From positions 1 through 64,000 of the forward strand of contig JASANG010003644.1 of the NCBI GenBank assembly GCA_030248215.1: a stretch of 64,000 nt of DNA. The letters are read 5' to 3'. This DNA comes from Enoplolaimus lenunculus. Taxonomy: Eukaryota; Nematoda; Enoplea; Enoplida; Thoracostomopsidae. Both the position numbers and the translations under genes were made by a program. Within the stretch, counting starts at the first letter, position 1, and each line of letters starts with the position of its first letter. The notes below the pieces were generated by a model. It did no database searches. It had not been told where the DNA came from and was given only the letters and a program-made list of their open reading frames with translations. Shown piece by piece: positions 27,040 through 39,399 of this stretch.

Positions 27040-27990
27040 AATGCTCTTAAACCTAGGCCTAAACCTAAGCTTAGACCTGTGCCCAAGGCTTAGCCTAAGC
27101 CTAAACTTAAGCCTAAGCCTAGTCCTAAGCCTAAGATTTAGCCCAACGGTTATTTTAATATTTAATTAACGTGAACCCCGCATGAGCCTAATAGCCTAAG
27201 CCTACCATTTAGATCCAAGAGTTATTCAAGATCTAATCTTTGTTTGTTTAAAATCTATTCGTAAAGCCTCGGCTTAAGCCTAGGCCAATGCTATCTGTGG
27301 TCTAATGTACGCTTAAACAAAGCCTGCTCCTAAAGCCTAAGCGTAAACTTAAGCGAAAGCCTAAGCCTAAGCCAATGCTATCTGTGGTCTAATCTACACT
27401 TAAACAAAGCCTGCTCCTAAAGCCTAAGCGTAAACTTAAGCGAAAGCCTAAGTCTAAGCCTATGTCTAAGATGGTGAATGTATATATAGAACAGGGCCGG
27501 AACAGTAGGAAAGCATATTCCTAAGCCTAAGCCTAAGCGTATGGATGAGCCTATTCCTAAGCCTAAGCCTAAGCAAAACAATAGTCTAAAGCTTAAACTG
27601 ACTCTATTATAGCCCCTCCGGAAAACGATCCGGCCCTGTTCTATACATAGGACCCTAAGACTTAGCCCGTAATGGTCATTTATGGTTTAATCTACGTTTA
27701 AACCAATTCTTAGAGCCTCAGCGTCCTAAAACTATGCCTAAGCCTATGCCTAAGCCTAGGCCTAAGCCTAGGCGTAAGCCTGAGCCATAGACTAAGTCAA
27801 AGCCTACGCGTAAGGCTAAGGCACCTCTAAAATGTATATATCTAAGCTTTACACCAGATGTTACGGATAAACACCTAAATATCTAAGCCTAAGACGGAGC
27901 GTTGCATATTCCTAAACCTAAATCTTGAGCCAAAGGATTGCATATTCCTAAATCTAAGCCTAAGCCTAAAAGAAATTGCTTTCGATGAAT
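27040..27990. repeat. Degenerate TTAGGC/GCCTAA hexamer field
   Basis: Nearly 1 kb of CCTAAG/GCCTAA hexamers with single-base variants, starting directly at the end of the 33-bp minisatellite. It includes a ~98-bp tandem duplication (about 27270-27450, CCAATGCTATCTGTGGTCTA twice) and one recognisable hexamer-core MITE (27473-27654). Smaller patches of the same hexamer lie at 1800-1870, 2480-2580, 8220-8310, 19260-19290, 23165-23220, 24265-24306, 34160-34215 and 50945-51035. Confidence 0.8.
27473..27654. mobile_element. Hexamer-core MITE, copy 3 (best preserved)
   Basis: GGTGAATGTATATATAGAAC then AGGGCCGGAACAGT at the left mirrors ATCCGGCCCTGTTCTATACA then TAGGACC at the right. The core is CCTAAGCCTAAGC repeats plus TAGTCTAAAGCTTAAACTG. 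It is embedded in a wider field of the same hexamer. Confidence 0.7.
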
Positions 27991-28107
27991 TTTATTGAAA
28001 TCGCAAAATCCCAACATCCCAAAATCCCACCATAAACAAAAAGTATCAAATTTTTAGTTGGGACGGTGGGATTTTGAGACGGCACTTAATTATACATGGG
28101 CCCATAT

Positions 28108-28439
28108 CAGGGTACAACCGGATGTGCGTTTGGCTATAAGTTTTGGTACAATTTTGAGTACAAATTGTCGCGATTTCTTAAAAATAACTATACTTACATA
28201 AACCTAAAATTTTTGATAACTTTATTAGCTATTTGCTAAAAGTAAACTAATTAATCATTCTTTAAATCACCAAATTTCGCGTCACTTCTGGCTTCACATC
28301 CGGTTACGGTAAATTTTGCTGACGTTCTGCTCCGGTATTTTTCACTTTCGTTTGAACCTATACTGTAACCAATAGCGAATGGTTCCACTATTCAGCTATG
28401 ATGCAGGTGTCCGGTAAATTAATATTCGGTCGCACCCTG
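28108..28439. mobile_element. hAT-like MITE relic (about 330 bp)
   Basis: CAGGGTACAACCGGATGTGC at the left and TTCGGTCGCACCCTG at the right form imperfect inverted ends of the family A type. Flanking 8-mers do not match well, so it is old. Short pieces with the same CCGGATAT/GTCGCACC vocabulary recur at 17700-17775, 19969-20060 and 43919-44130. Confidence 0.55.
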
Positions 28440-28639
28440 GCTTTATAAGAAACAGGAGAGCTGTTTTCAATGAGAAGTCATCTTTTCGTGAAATTTGATT
28501 CCCATTGGTAACTACTGAGTTATTTTTTTAAAAAAGTCAGATCTAAAGCTACAACGGCACTATGGCAAATATTCAGTTCTAAGGTCTACCAATATTTGAC
28601 CACTTTTGCTGAAATTGTTAAAAGTAGGGTGTCCGCTCA

Positions 28640-28925
28640 CCTCAACGATGTTTACTACTCAATATCTAAAAGAGGACGTGTTCATGACAACTATGGTGTT
28701 TAACATTGAGAAGCCATAATGACAACATGGGTATTTGTATACGACGACCGCTTGAGATCTGTGATTTAAGCCAATATCATATATGACATTCACATTTTGT
28801 CGTATTGTCCGCTGTAGAATTCACATTTTGTTGTATTACCCATTGTCAGGTCGCAAAATTTTATGTTGACGTCTTAACATGGGGCAAAACGTGTTCCGCG
28901 CTGCCCCAATTATAACGTGAACCCT
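28640..28925. mobile_element. Third, 5'-decayed copy of the GGATTCACG-end element
   Basis: The right end GGGGCAAAACGTGTTCCGCG then CTGCCCCAATTATAACGTGA then ACC matches the inverse of the 57735 left end. The interior has the shared TTATGTTGACGTC and ACATTTTGTCGTATT blocks. No left terminus is visible. Confidence 0.45.
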
Positions 28926-29659
28926 ACATAACTTGATAACAAAAATTTGGGGCAATTTTGGAACCTAATTGCCAAGAGTTAAAATACAGGGCGCCGCAAG
29001 AAGTACACTCGTTCTAAATGTGTTACAACACTCGCTTCAAAAACAACAGTCAATAATTTATTAAATCAACTAAAATCATTTATTATATATAGCTGTTTCA
29101 GGAATAAAAAAATCATTTTAAAACTCTACAACTGTATGATATATATGTAGCGGTACACAACTAAAGTACATGGCTTGCCAAACAAGAAAATTGAGTTGAG
29201 ATAGAAGACGTTCCTTGGGTCTTGAGTACATTCTGTGTTAAGAATAAATGGAAAGTGCAGAGATGGAAGTGGGTCAGCCTGCGGCTCCACCGCTTATCCC
29301 ACAAAACAGAATTTTCCAGCCAACCCATGGGGCCACACGAAAATAAGTGTTATAACAAAAAATGAACAGCATTTCAGGGATTTTGATGTTGACACAATTT
29401 TAAACTTGATTTAGCAAGCGGCGGTTCATAAAATTTTAAGATAATCAACAGCATGCAACGGGAATTCCAATTCCGATTGCGCAATCAATCGGAATTTTGA
29501 AATTTTAATTTTAACCTTACTTGTTGTGTGTGATACGTTGCTTTCGATAAGTTAACTTATCCATAATTCATTGTAGATTAGCATTTACAGACCCGAAAAT
29601 TATCGCCTTTTGAAAATTGTTGCTCGCCAACAGACACACTAATTTAACATGTTATATGT

Positions 29660-30242
29660 CAGAGTTCCAATCGGAAGTTAATTTTGTCGAAACCGGAATC
29701 GGAATCAAATTTTTTTGTCGGAAACGGAATTTAAGTTTTACTAATAATACCAAAAACTAAAGTGTATGATTTTTGACTGTTTGTTGCAGTATGTTTGTCT
29801 GTATTGTTCAAAGTTTCAGTAAAAATCGCTTGTATTGCTGACTGTATTAGAAATCTACTAACCTGAGGAAGAACTGGCCTTATGTTTAAATGCAGTTAAG
29901 CATTTTGAGCATTTCGAAACTTTAAATATTAAGCTTTATGAAGTCATAAATAACACGACCCGTATTTTCGAAAATAACCATGGACCGTCGTTTTCAGTAC
30001 AGTAAGGATACTGTTGAACCAAATATCGAGCTATATTTGAGAACTAGTGGGCGCTAACATCACTGCTTGCCGCTATGAAGTAGAATTTTATGTTTAGATT
30101 TATTGGCAAAATTTAAGTTAAATCAGCTTAAAAACGCATAACCGAAAAATCGGAATTCCGGCATCGGAATAGAAGACAGTCGGAATCGGAACCCAAGTTT
30201 TTTCGGAATTTTAGCCGGAACCGGAATTCCGTTGGAACCCTG
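29660..30242. mobile_element. hAT-like MITE relic (about 580 bp)
   Basis: It starts CAGAGTTCCAATCGGAAG and ends CGTTGGAACCCTG. GAAACCGGAATCGGAATC-type repeats lie inside both ends. Possible flanks TATATGTC and GATTTGTC agree at 6 of 8 positions. No transposase frame is present. Fragments of the same sort occur at 31190-31245, 34690-35105, 36625-36700 and 55318-55690. Confidence 0.5.
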
Positions 30243-30249
30243 ATTTGTC

Positions 30250-33200
30250 AATACAAATTATCCGTAATTCCAATATAATTCAGTTCCGCTTTTTGCCCTG
30301 ATAATCAATCTGCATAAATAATTTTTAGATACTTTTGAGCTAAAATTTCGAAACCAGAGAAATTTCTTACAATTTTTGCCTATTTTTGTACCATATGGGT
30401 AACCTGCCCCATGTGGCGGCCAGTTTAGCCACGCTCCTCACCACCTCATGAGGGTCCACGCCCTATTTTGATCTCTGGGAACGTGTTATAAAATATTTCA
30501 ACCTCCAGTAAAACTTACAGATATAATTTCGCTGAAATATATATCTTTTGGTAACACGACTGCAAGAAGCGTCATAGTTTTTAACAATTAAAAATTGCCT
30601 TTTTAATCAAATTCATGCAAACTTTTTTGGACGACGACGGTCAGACGATTACGTTGGCGGTTTAAATCAAATGCGGTTGTACACATATAATATACAAATA
30701 TATAACAAAACAAATAGAAAGCAACAAGCATACAAAAATGGCAGAAAACAAGCACAATAAGCTAAAGTTCACCTGCATAGAACACCAAAAAAATGTCTTC
30801 GCTATCATTCCTACGTATAACTTCGACATACTTTCATGACCGAATCGATCAATTCTAATTCGGTGTCCATACAGAATCCCGTATTGTTGTCACAACGGTT
30901 CCTCCGTAATATTTGTTCCGGCCAAAATTTCTGCAAAAAATAGATGTCGGATCCTGCTTCGGCGTTACACGCGTCAAATGATTAGACATTAGCAATTTTT
31001 GGAGGTGCAAAATCACTTGAAATGAATGCCTTTCACCTCGTTTAACTTAATTAAGTCGACAGATCAAAAAAATTTGAGTAACACATCGATGAAAACTATA
31101 AAAACTGTCTTAATTTATGAGGTACACTTTGGCACATGTTTACTAAATATAAGACAGAACATACTTCGCTGTTGAAAATTACTTTAAATTCCGGTTTGTG
31201 TGCTCCGGAAAAAATTCAATTTCTGTTCCTGTTCCGACGAAATATTTTCCTGCTTGATGAGCTTTGATTCATACAATGTGGTGGGAAGGAACTTCAGCTG
31301 ATACCTGATTCCATACGTTAGTCGAAACGAAATTACTCTCTGATATGGGAATTTATGAAAAATACATTGTGTGAAACGGTATATTTACTTTCAAATTCAT
31401 TTCTGTACATATAATTTATTTTTTGACTCTTAAAAATCTACAGGTACATAGTTATTATGACAAAACTGTATATTTTTGAATCATTCAACATGACTTTAAG
31501 GCACTCGACTAATTGAACTGAATAAACTTTACATATGAAAGCTTGCAAGCAAATCTGTAATTTCTATTCATTTTAATCTTGAAACAATACATCTATCCCA
31601 ATAACCGTTTCCTGCAATATACGATATCTATGCAGTTTCGTAGTATTTTTGCAACAAAGCAAGCGCTTCGCTGTTGTCTTAGATATATACAGCATACGAT
31701 ATTTGATTTAGCGTTAACTGAAGATAATCTACTGCCAGAAATAGCAGTCGCTCAATTTATATACACTTTACACCAGCAACACAGCCACCCATATACCCAA
31801 AACAGAGCGAATCACTAGTATATATCAAAAGAGCGTCAAACATAGATAACACTTTCACGGACTGTGAACGAATTTGCTCAATTTCGTTAAACTGAGTTAT
31901 ATTATTGGTGCGTTCTATTAACCCATGGTTGCATGATGAATGCATGTGACATAATTTTTTAACGTTTAGCCATAACTATCATTTCACTTCAACGAATACA
32001 GAAATAAAGTTTTCTGACAATGAAGATGATCTTTGGACTGGCATTATACATATATCCGACCCATCATTGAACCCTACCGTTGAACATTTATACGCGATTC
32101 GTTAATTATCCCTTGGGAAATATTACACAACACCGATTTGTCATACCATTAATACGAACACCTTACAGGTGCACAATAAGACAGGATATAAGTACAAAAC
32201 ACAAAAACAACACTGTCGTCAGGACTAAACTTTCCGATGATATGCAATAAAAAAGCAAACCATACCCACAGGCTCCGAGAGATTTGAAATGAAAAAAATG
32301 GTTTCCAAAATACATACGTAATATCTGTATTCTGCAACTTGGCAGTGTTTTAACAAAATGTTCAAAATGTATAAATGTGTAAACAATGTTCAGTCGTCGT
32401 TTGTTCAGCGCAGCAACAATCTACAACACTCCCCATCTGTTTGCCAGTGCAAAATTAAACAAACTGTCAGAATAATAACGATAGTTATATCTCGACGTTC
32501 AATTTAATACACAACGCTCAGGCCGCATGTAAAGGTGGATTGACGGCAAATCCCCCACCGACATTTCGGGAAAGACGTATAAAAAGACACTTTTGCATGT
32601 TGTAGAATAAGCTGCAGATGTACCAAATACTTTCCTCAGGACGCTACGATCCCTCGCAAAAAATCGTTTGAACGTCGTTATCCCGAGCCGAAATGAAATC
32701 CTGGCTACGCCCCTGTTAATGCTTAGTAATATCAAACACGACCACTTAAAAAGTTTTGCTACGTACACAAAATCATCAATGTTCAATCTTAAATGTGGAG
32801 ATGGAGCCAAAAAACAAAACGACCACGGTCACTTGTTCAATTTTGCACAACAAAACTTAACGCAAAGTGTAACTTATGAAAAAGTCTGAAAATTTTGGAT
32901 AACTCTGGCGCAGTGTACAAGTGCCATCATGTCCCTGTGTTTGTTCGGCATATAAGAACTGTTGAAAAACAAAATTATTGCATTTTTATTACAATGTTTA
33001 CAAAGTGAAATTTCGACAAAATTGCAAATGTAACCCCATTTAGTTGATTTCATTTCAATTTTTATTCAAAACGAAGCAAATATTTTGGTATGCACGCAGA
33101 GAATACATATACACATTTGATATAAACTATGAACAAAAATAAGGGAAAGCAATTAAACCATTACTGCTATATATGGAATATATGAAGTAAATGTCAAATA

Positions 33201-36200
33201 ATATTAACCAACATGATTTATGTACACATAATTAGCAACATTAATATATAGTGCAATGAGTCTAGCGTAAGATTCTCTTTGAGGGCCACCTTGGTAGAAA
33301 GAGAGTTAACGGAAATTTACGTGCTTTTCGGCATGGAATGAACTCCATATTTACAAAATATAAACAAGGATGTCGTGTAGCCAGGCTTTTGGAATGTGGT
33401 AGTTATGTTCATTTTAAAGAGACATTTTTTGCGTTACAAGCCGAAATTTAGAATTTTTTCTTAATTTCAGTGTAAAGCAGGCCGTTTTTTAAAAGATCAG
33501 ATGGCCAAGAATGGCAATATTCCACAAAATATGAACAATTGTATATGCAAATTTTGGGAGTTTCATACAACCGAATAGACCTGGACAATATGTTGAATTT
33601 AATGGATGCTGGAGTGAAGTCTTCCAAAAAGTGAATAATGGATGACGTATGTATATATGTACATCCTGCGTATGCAACCGAATATATAAATCTGGCAAGA
33701 ATAGGCACATATAACTCGAAGATTATATACACGCACTTCACCAAAGTAACGTGATAAATGAATGATAATAAAAATGATAATTTTCCAATCTTCCCCATTT
33801 CATGGGCATAGAATGTAAGCATTATAGGTACCCCAGAGCACGGCCGCGGTTCCGGGGCCAATGGTTGATTTGCCTAGGCACCAAAAGTGCCAAATTTTTA
33901 ATGCAACCTTTATTTGATTCGATGTGTCTAAAAGAGCTGAATAAGAATCTGTTGTTTGGGTAACGAAAAAAACTATCAAACATGTAGCTGTGTTTATTAT
34001 ACGTAACAACAGTGTGTTCCGACCACGGGACCATTATATGATACCCGGCCATGGAACAACACTAATTAGGACAACTACATAATTATGACAAAATTCGAGC
34101 GTTACTGAATGTTGAGCACCTGTTCACTTCTCCCCATACATAAAAACTGAATGAATAAATTAAGCTAGACTTAGCCTCAGGTTTAGCTTAAGGTTCAGCC
34201 GAAGCCTCAGCCTACGCTTTATGCTTATGAAAATAATAAACAATAGTGAGGAGGCTTTTGCGTTTAATTAAATTAGCACCACTGCGTTGGGGGGGCAAAA
34301 AAAGTACCGAAATTGGCATTTGACATCGAAGCAAAACGGCTCTTTGTTAAAGCTCCAAACATCAATAACCCTGCTATTTTGCCAAAACTATTTGTGTACG
34401 CCGATAATGCGCATTGTGCACAAAACACGTACTCACGGTGGTTCAGGAGTCAACCTACCTTGGAGAACCTTCTAAAGGGGTTTTTGATAGAAATTTCAAT
34501 TTATAACACAAAACCCCTTTCGATACTTTTACAGAACTTAAGTAAGCCCTTTTCCGAAATACTGCTTACAGAAATGTCATGGACTTAAATCCTTTTCCAT
34601 TCAACGTAATACCATAAATTGTAAAATAACATTAAAATATATTGACTCAATTTTTAGTTTTGCCGTTAAAATGTAACTGTATGATAGGATTCAAGCGGAA
34701 TTCCTGTTCCGCCCGGAATTCCTGAAAAAATTCAATTCCTGCTCCTGTTCCTGCGTTCAAAGATGCACGAACCGGAATTTTTACGGTTTTGTGGCAAATT
34801 ACTCCAAATTATTTAAACATCAGAAATTTTGTCTTTACAGAATTGTTATATCGACATGAGTGTTTTTCCAATTATATACTTCAATTTTGTTAATAATCTG
34901 TTTCTGTTGTGTTTTCGCAAAAACTTGATGATGAAATCGCTGAAAATTCGTTTAAGCCATGTTTTGGCCAGTTTTTAAAAAGTCCAATAGAAATTTTCGG
35001 TTCTAAATATTGTTTCAAATTCCGGTTACTGTTTCTGTTCCGGTCGCGGCAAGCAGATTGAATTCCTGTTCACTGTTCCGGCATAATTTAGTTCGTGTTG
35101 GAACACTGCCGTATACGTTCAAACCCTGAAAGAAATTACAACATTGAACAGTTTTACCTTTGCCTTAAACCCAAAACAACTTCTCATTACCACAACCACA
35201 TACAACTTTACAACCAGGTTCTTTCTTACAAGCTACAAACCAGGTTCTTTCTTACAAGCTACAAACCAGGTTCTTTCTTACAAGCTACAAACCAGGTTCT
35301 TTCTTACAAGCTACAAGCTCAACTAGAGCATATACTAACTGATTTTCGAACGGAATACAAATATAACCACCGCCAGTAAATCGGAAATGGAATCACGCCA
35401 AGCCGAAAGCGACCCGTAAGGTACGTATATCTACCTTGCGTATGCTCACAAGGATTATATTATTTATATTATTATTTTTTAAATACATAGTTTCAGAATA
35501 TACCAGAACTTTAACCCTCTACGTATATTTAAACAACGCCTTATACGGCAAAAAGCCATACTTACACGCACAAGTTTTTGCAGTAAACACATGCACGTGC
35601 AACTTGCATGCGTATGTTTGATCACAAAGCAGCTACGAAGTTCTTCCAGCTGCAAATAATTCACCAGAATTCATGCCATTAAAATTTAATTCACACGTTT
35701 GAACACAGTTACAAGTTGCTAGAATTTTTCCACATGCATTTTGATCGGTCGATCGAAAACTGTGTTGTTGGGTGCTTCTTGAATTAATTTAGACTTTTGC
35801 ATTTAATCAAAAAGCTTGAATTAATTCTAATATACTTGTTTGATATTTCGCAGTCTACTGCGATGGTGATAGTATTAGTTTTACTTTTGAAAACTAAATT
35901 GAAAGTGTATCAGTATGAAAGCGTTTTCAGCTCATGAAATTCAGCTGTAGTTTTGCAGGAAAAATCATTCGGAGAACATGCACCTGCAAATTATTCATGA
36001 TAAATATACGACAAAAAATTCATATGTATGAATAGCCTTGCAAGCGGAATTAATTTACCATCATTGGTCGAACCGATAATTTGTAGCTTCTAATTGATAT
36101 TTATTGCATTCGTCTGCAAATTATTCATACAAATTTCATGTCAAGATTCAGAATGAAAGTGATATTTTCTTGCAAATAGTTGGAGCTGCAAAAGGTTTGA

Positions 36201-37820
36201 GGCATTGTTTCGAATATCACAAAGAAATGAAACTTGAGCGTGCAATGCATATATAGTTCATTCCCGATAAAATTATTAATGAAATCTCAATACAAAAGTT
36301 TTAAGTCAGTGAGACGACAAATTCACGGGTTTTCAAATGTTGAGCTCCCAAATTCAACGCCTTTCAACGGCAACACGAAAATATTCAAGAGTCCTCAAGC
36401 TCGTTGATACTACGTATTTAACTAAAAGCAACTCAATTACATCCTGACTGCAATTGTATCAAACCCAAAAGGAAGTTAGAACTGGATAATATGCAACGAC
36501 ATTAACAACCTACGTAATCACAGTTATATAACGCTGAAGTTACTGCAATAAACGGAAACAAAATTTCACTTGATTTCAATATATAAAAACTATTTCAGAC
36601 TGAAAAACAATTCACCATAAAACCTGCATACCCGGAACCGGACAGTGAAATTTCCAATGAAACCGGATGTCAATTTTTCGCCGGATGACATTCGAAACTC
36701 ATCCTGTAAATGCTACTTCTGTTCCGATTTGAAATAAATGTCAATCAATATTAAATATTGCTGCAAATCATAATAAAACAACAGTACCAAAAGTCGTAAG
36801 CCATGTAAGCAAAATGCGAAAATAATAACATATAACAATAAAAAACAGTAAGCATTATTTAGTTGCCGAATGTTGACAGGTCAATTGTGTTACCGCTTTG
36901 AAATGCAAAGTAAGAAAATAATACCGCAGACGATGGAATGGAGTGCAAAATGGTTCTATATTTATTTAGATGGTTGTGTATATAAACAATCCACGACTTG
37001 CTTTTTGGTGTTTTAATAAAGAGAGCTCATATTAATTTTACAATGAGATTATCAATCATAAAACGAGAAGTAATGTGTTGTACACCTAAACCAAAACTTC
37101 ATTCAAATTGTCTGTCATTTATTACCGCTGAAAATACTGATAATTTAACCACTGTTCGCATAATAAACCGTGTATTAATTGGACAATCGATAAACAAAAA
37201 TTGTTCGACAAAAGACAATGAAAATTCTGAACAAAAAGGGGTAATATATTGTAGGTTATACCCATAACTTTCGATCAGAAGAATAAAACCAGCCATATTT
37301 CAGAACGTTAATTCAACAATACATACACTAGCATCAATATAAACGTATAGACAACAAATGCGCAACATTTAAGCAAACTTTTCAAGATTGAAAAAAGAGT
37401 AATATTAAGATAATTAAAACACTATAACGCAAGCTCGATGAATTTAACATGAATGTACCGAGCGAGACCATTTGAACAGATATATAAATACAAGGAATAA
37501 AAATTTCAATAATTACCGAACTTCGTGAGCAACTGGAGCTACATTGGCTTTCATTTTACAGCCACGTAATGCTAAATTTTGAGGCGTTCGCAAACAGAAG
37601 TTGGACTTAGCACACGAGGTGTATCAGCGGATATTGCGAACACTTTTCGTCTATATTGAAAAGTCGTTAGTGTGAAAATTTAGGAATTCGGAAACACAAA
37701 TAAAATACAAGAAACATAGCAAGTAAACAAAATTTGGGAAAACCTTCAGTATTTGCCTAGAAAGGAAGAATATCGACAGATTCAGACGATTCTTACCATA
37801 CAGTAGAAACTGAAATATAT
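30250..37820. other. Gene desert with hAT-like relics
   Basis: No exon-like frame stands out. Scattered GGAATTCC/CCGGAACC stretches (31190-31245, 34690-35105, 36625-36700), a 26-bp tandem repeat (35213-35317) and hexamers at 34160-34215 are all that is recognisable. Open frames here are short and share the AT-rich composition of the background. Confidence 0.6.
35213..35317. repeat. 26-bp tandem repeat, four copies
   Basis: ACCAGGTTCTTTCTTACAAG then CTACAA is repeated four times nearly without change, the last copy running into CTACAAGCTCAAC. Near-identity of the copies suggests recent expansion and likely length polymorphism. Confidence 0.9.
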
Positions 37821-37828
37821 GTACGCAG

Positions 37829-38219
37829 CAGGGTGCAACCGGAATTACAATTTACCGGAACCGGAATTTGAAAATTTTACCGGAACCGGAACCGGAAAAT
37901 GAAAAATGCATTTCACCAAAAATTTCATTTTAATCTTATTTTTTGCTCTATTATTTGTGAAATAACCTTAGTCGAACATAGGTATTTATTTTATTTGCTG
38001 TATTTTAGATTTTCATCATCGACTGAAGTGAAATCCACCATCAATGGCTTATATTCGGAGTACAAGTGGCTGTCAAAAGAGATGCTTAAAAATTAGCAAA
38101 GTTAAGAAAACGGCCAAATTATAATACCGGAATTTTTAAATCCGGTAAAAATTTACCGGAACCGGAATCGGAAGGTGAAAAATTGCCGGAACCGGAACCG
38201 GAATTCCGGTTGCACCCTG
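37829..38219 (+). mobile_element. hAT MITE, family A, copy 1 (391 bp)
   Basis: The ends are CAGGGTGCAACCGG and CCGGTTGCACCCTG with a perfect 8-bp duplication GTACGCAG (37821-37828 and 38220-38227). Subterminal arrays of ACCGGAACCGGA repeats run inward on both sides. The core is AT-rich and holds a 65-codon frame (37899-38096) found again in copy 2. Such a frame is too short for a transposase, and its conservation is what two recent copies would show anyway. Exact length and clean target sites suggest recent movement. Confidence 0.9.
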
Positions 38220-38497
38220 GTACGCAGTCGAGTAATGGCACAGTTTAATAGAGGTGACACAAACTTAAAAAATATTATACACATACGTCAGTGCATACTA
38301 CCGAAATAAGATGATTTTCACCACCGATACCAACAACATTTAGGTCGCGCTCACTATATGAGTTATCGTTTGAAAGTAAACATGTTCTTCGACAACAGAC
38401 TACGTAATTTTACACAATATCTAAACTAAAACACATAATATGCTACTGCAAAATATATCTATTTTTACTGTTAAACTACGATTCTTACCCTTATTAC

Positions 38498-39196
38498 CAG
38501 GGCTGAGCTGTCTCGGTGAAAAAAGCGAGACCGAGACTTTTGGATTCGGGCTCGGTCAAGTTTTATCCGCTACCGAAAATAAAAATAAGGTTTTTAACAA
38601 AACTTTTGAATATTTTTATCTGCTTTGAATTTATCGCTTCATACAACTAAACTAAAAAACCGCCGCCAAAATTTATTTTTTACTTTGTTTTTCACTTGGC
38701 TAGTGTCGCCATACACTTCGAACAGGCTCCAGACAAATCACACTGTCTCAAAACACCCTCGGTACAATCAGTAATTCAGAGCTATAGTATTGTTTTTGCT
38801 CCAGTGCAAATCGAATAGACTGAAAATTTTTTAACATAACGTGACGTTATAAATACGAAAGACCCATAATTTTTTAAACGATGCCTTAAAGGCGAAAATG
38901 TAGCTATTTGTACTTTATCACAATAAAATCAAAATATTTTGGGTTTCCCTTCAAAAATAGAATTTTGGGTAACCGGAGGGGTCATTCTGTTTCTCAAATC
39001 TCTGTATAACCAAGTAGCAATGCTCCACAATCGTTCGCTGTCCGTGTTGGTGGGCGAAATGCGCAAGTACTTCCCGGCCAAAGCTGCGATTTAAGGAAAT
39101 TTTTGTGATTGCTTATCGCTTTGTCACCGGTTTGGTATCGGTTTGCAAACCACCGAGACTGAAAAAAGAGACCGAGCCCGAGACCGCCCATCCCTG
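38498..39196. mobile_element. hAT MITE, family B, long form (699 bp)
   Basis: CAGGGCTGAGCTGTCTCGG at the left and GAGACCGCCCATCCCTG at the right, both followed inward by GAGACCGAGAC-type repeats. Flanks CTTATTAC and CTTATTAG match at 7 of 8 positions. No long open frame is present. It lies just downstream of the CNNM stop codon. Confidence 0.75.
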
Positions 39197-39399
39197 CTTA
39201 TTAGTTAAAATTGCGGATGTTTCAAAAGTGTAAATCTCCAAATTTATATCTTCCTTCGCTCGCAACCTCTCACCAACAAAGCACACCATTAAATCACCGA
39301 TTAGGGTCTCAGGTGAACAATTTTTGATATCTGACTCACAAACTTTACTTTCGTGATTCTTTAACCACTGGAAGGCTCGTGATTAGTAAACAGCTGTAA

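Noticed and set aside
37899-38096. 65-codon frame shared by both 391-bp MITEs as a conserved small protein
   Set aside because: The whole elements are nearly identical, so frame conservation carries no information, and it is too short for a transposase.
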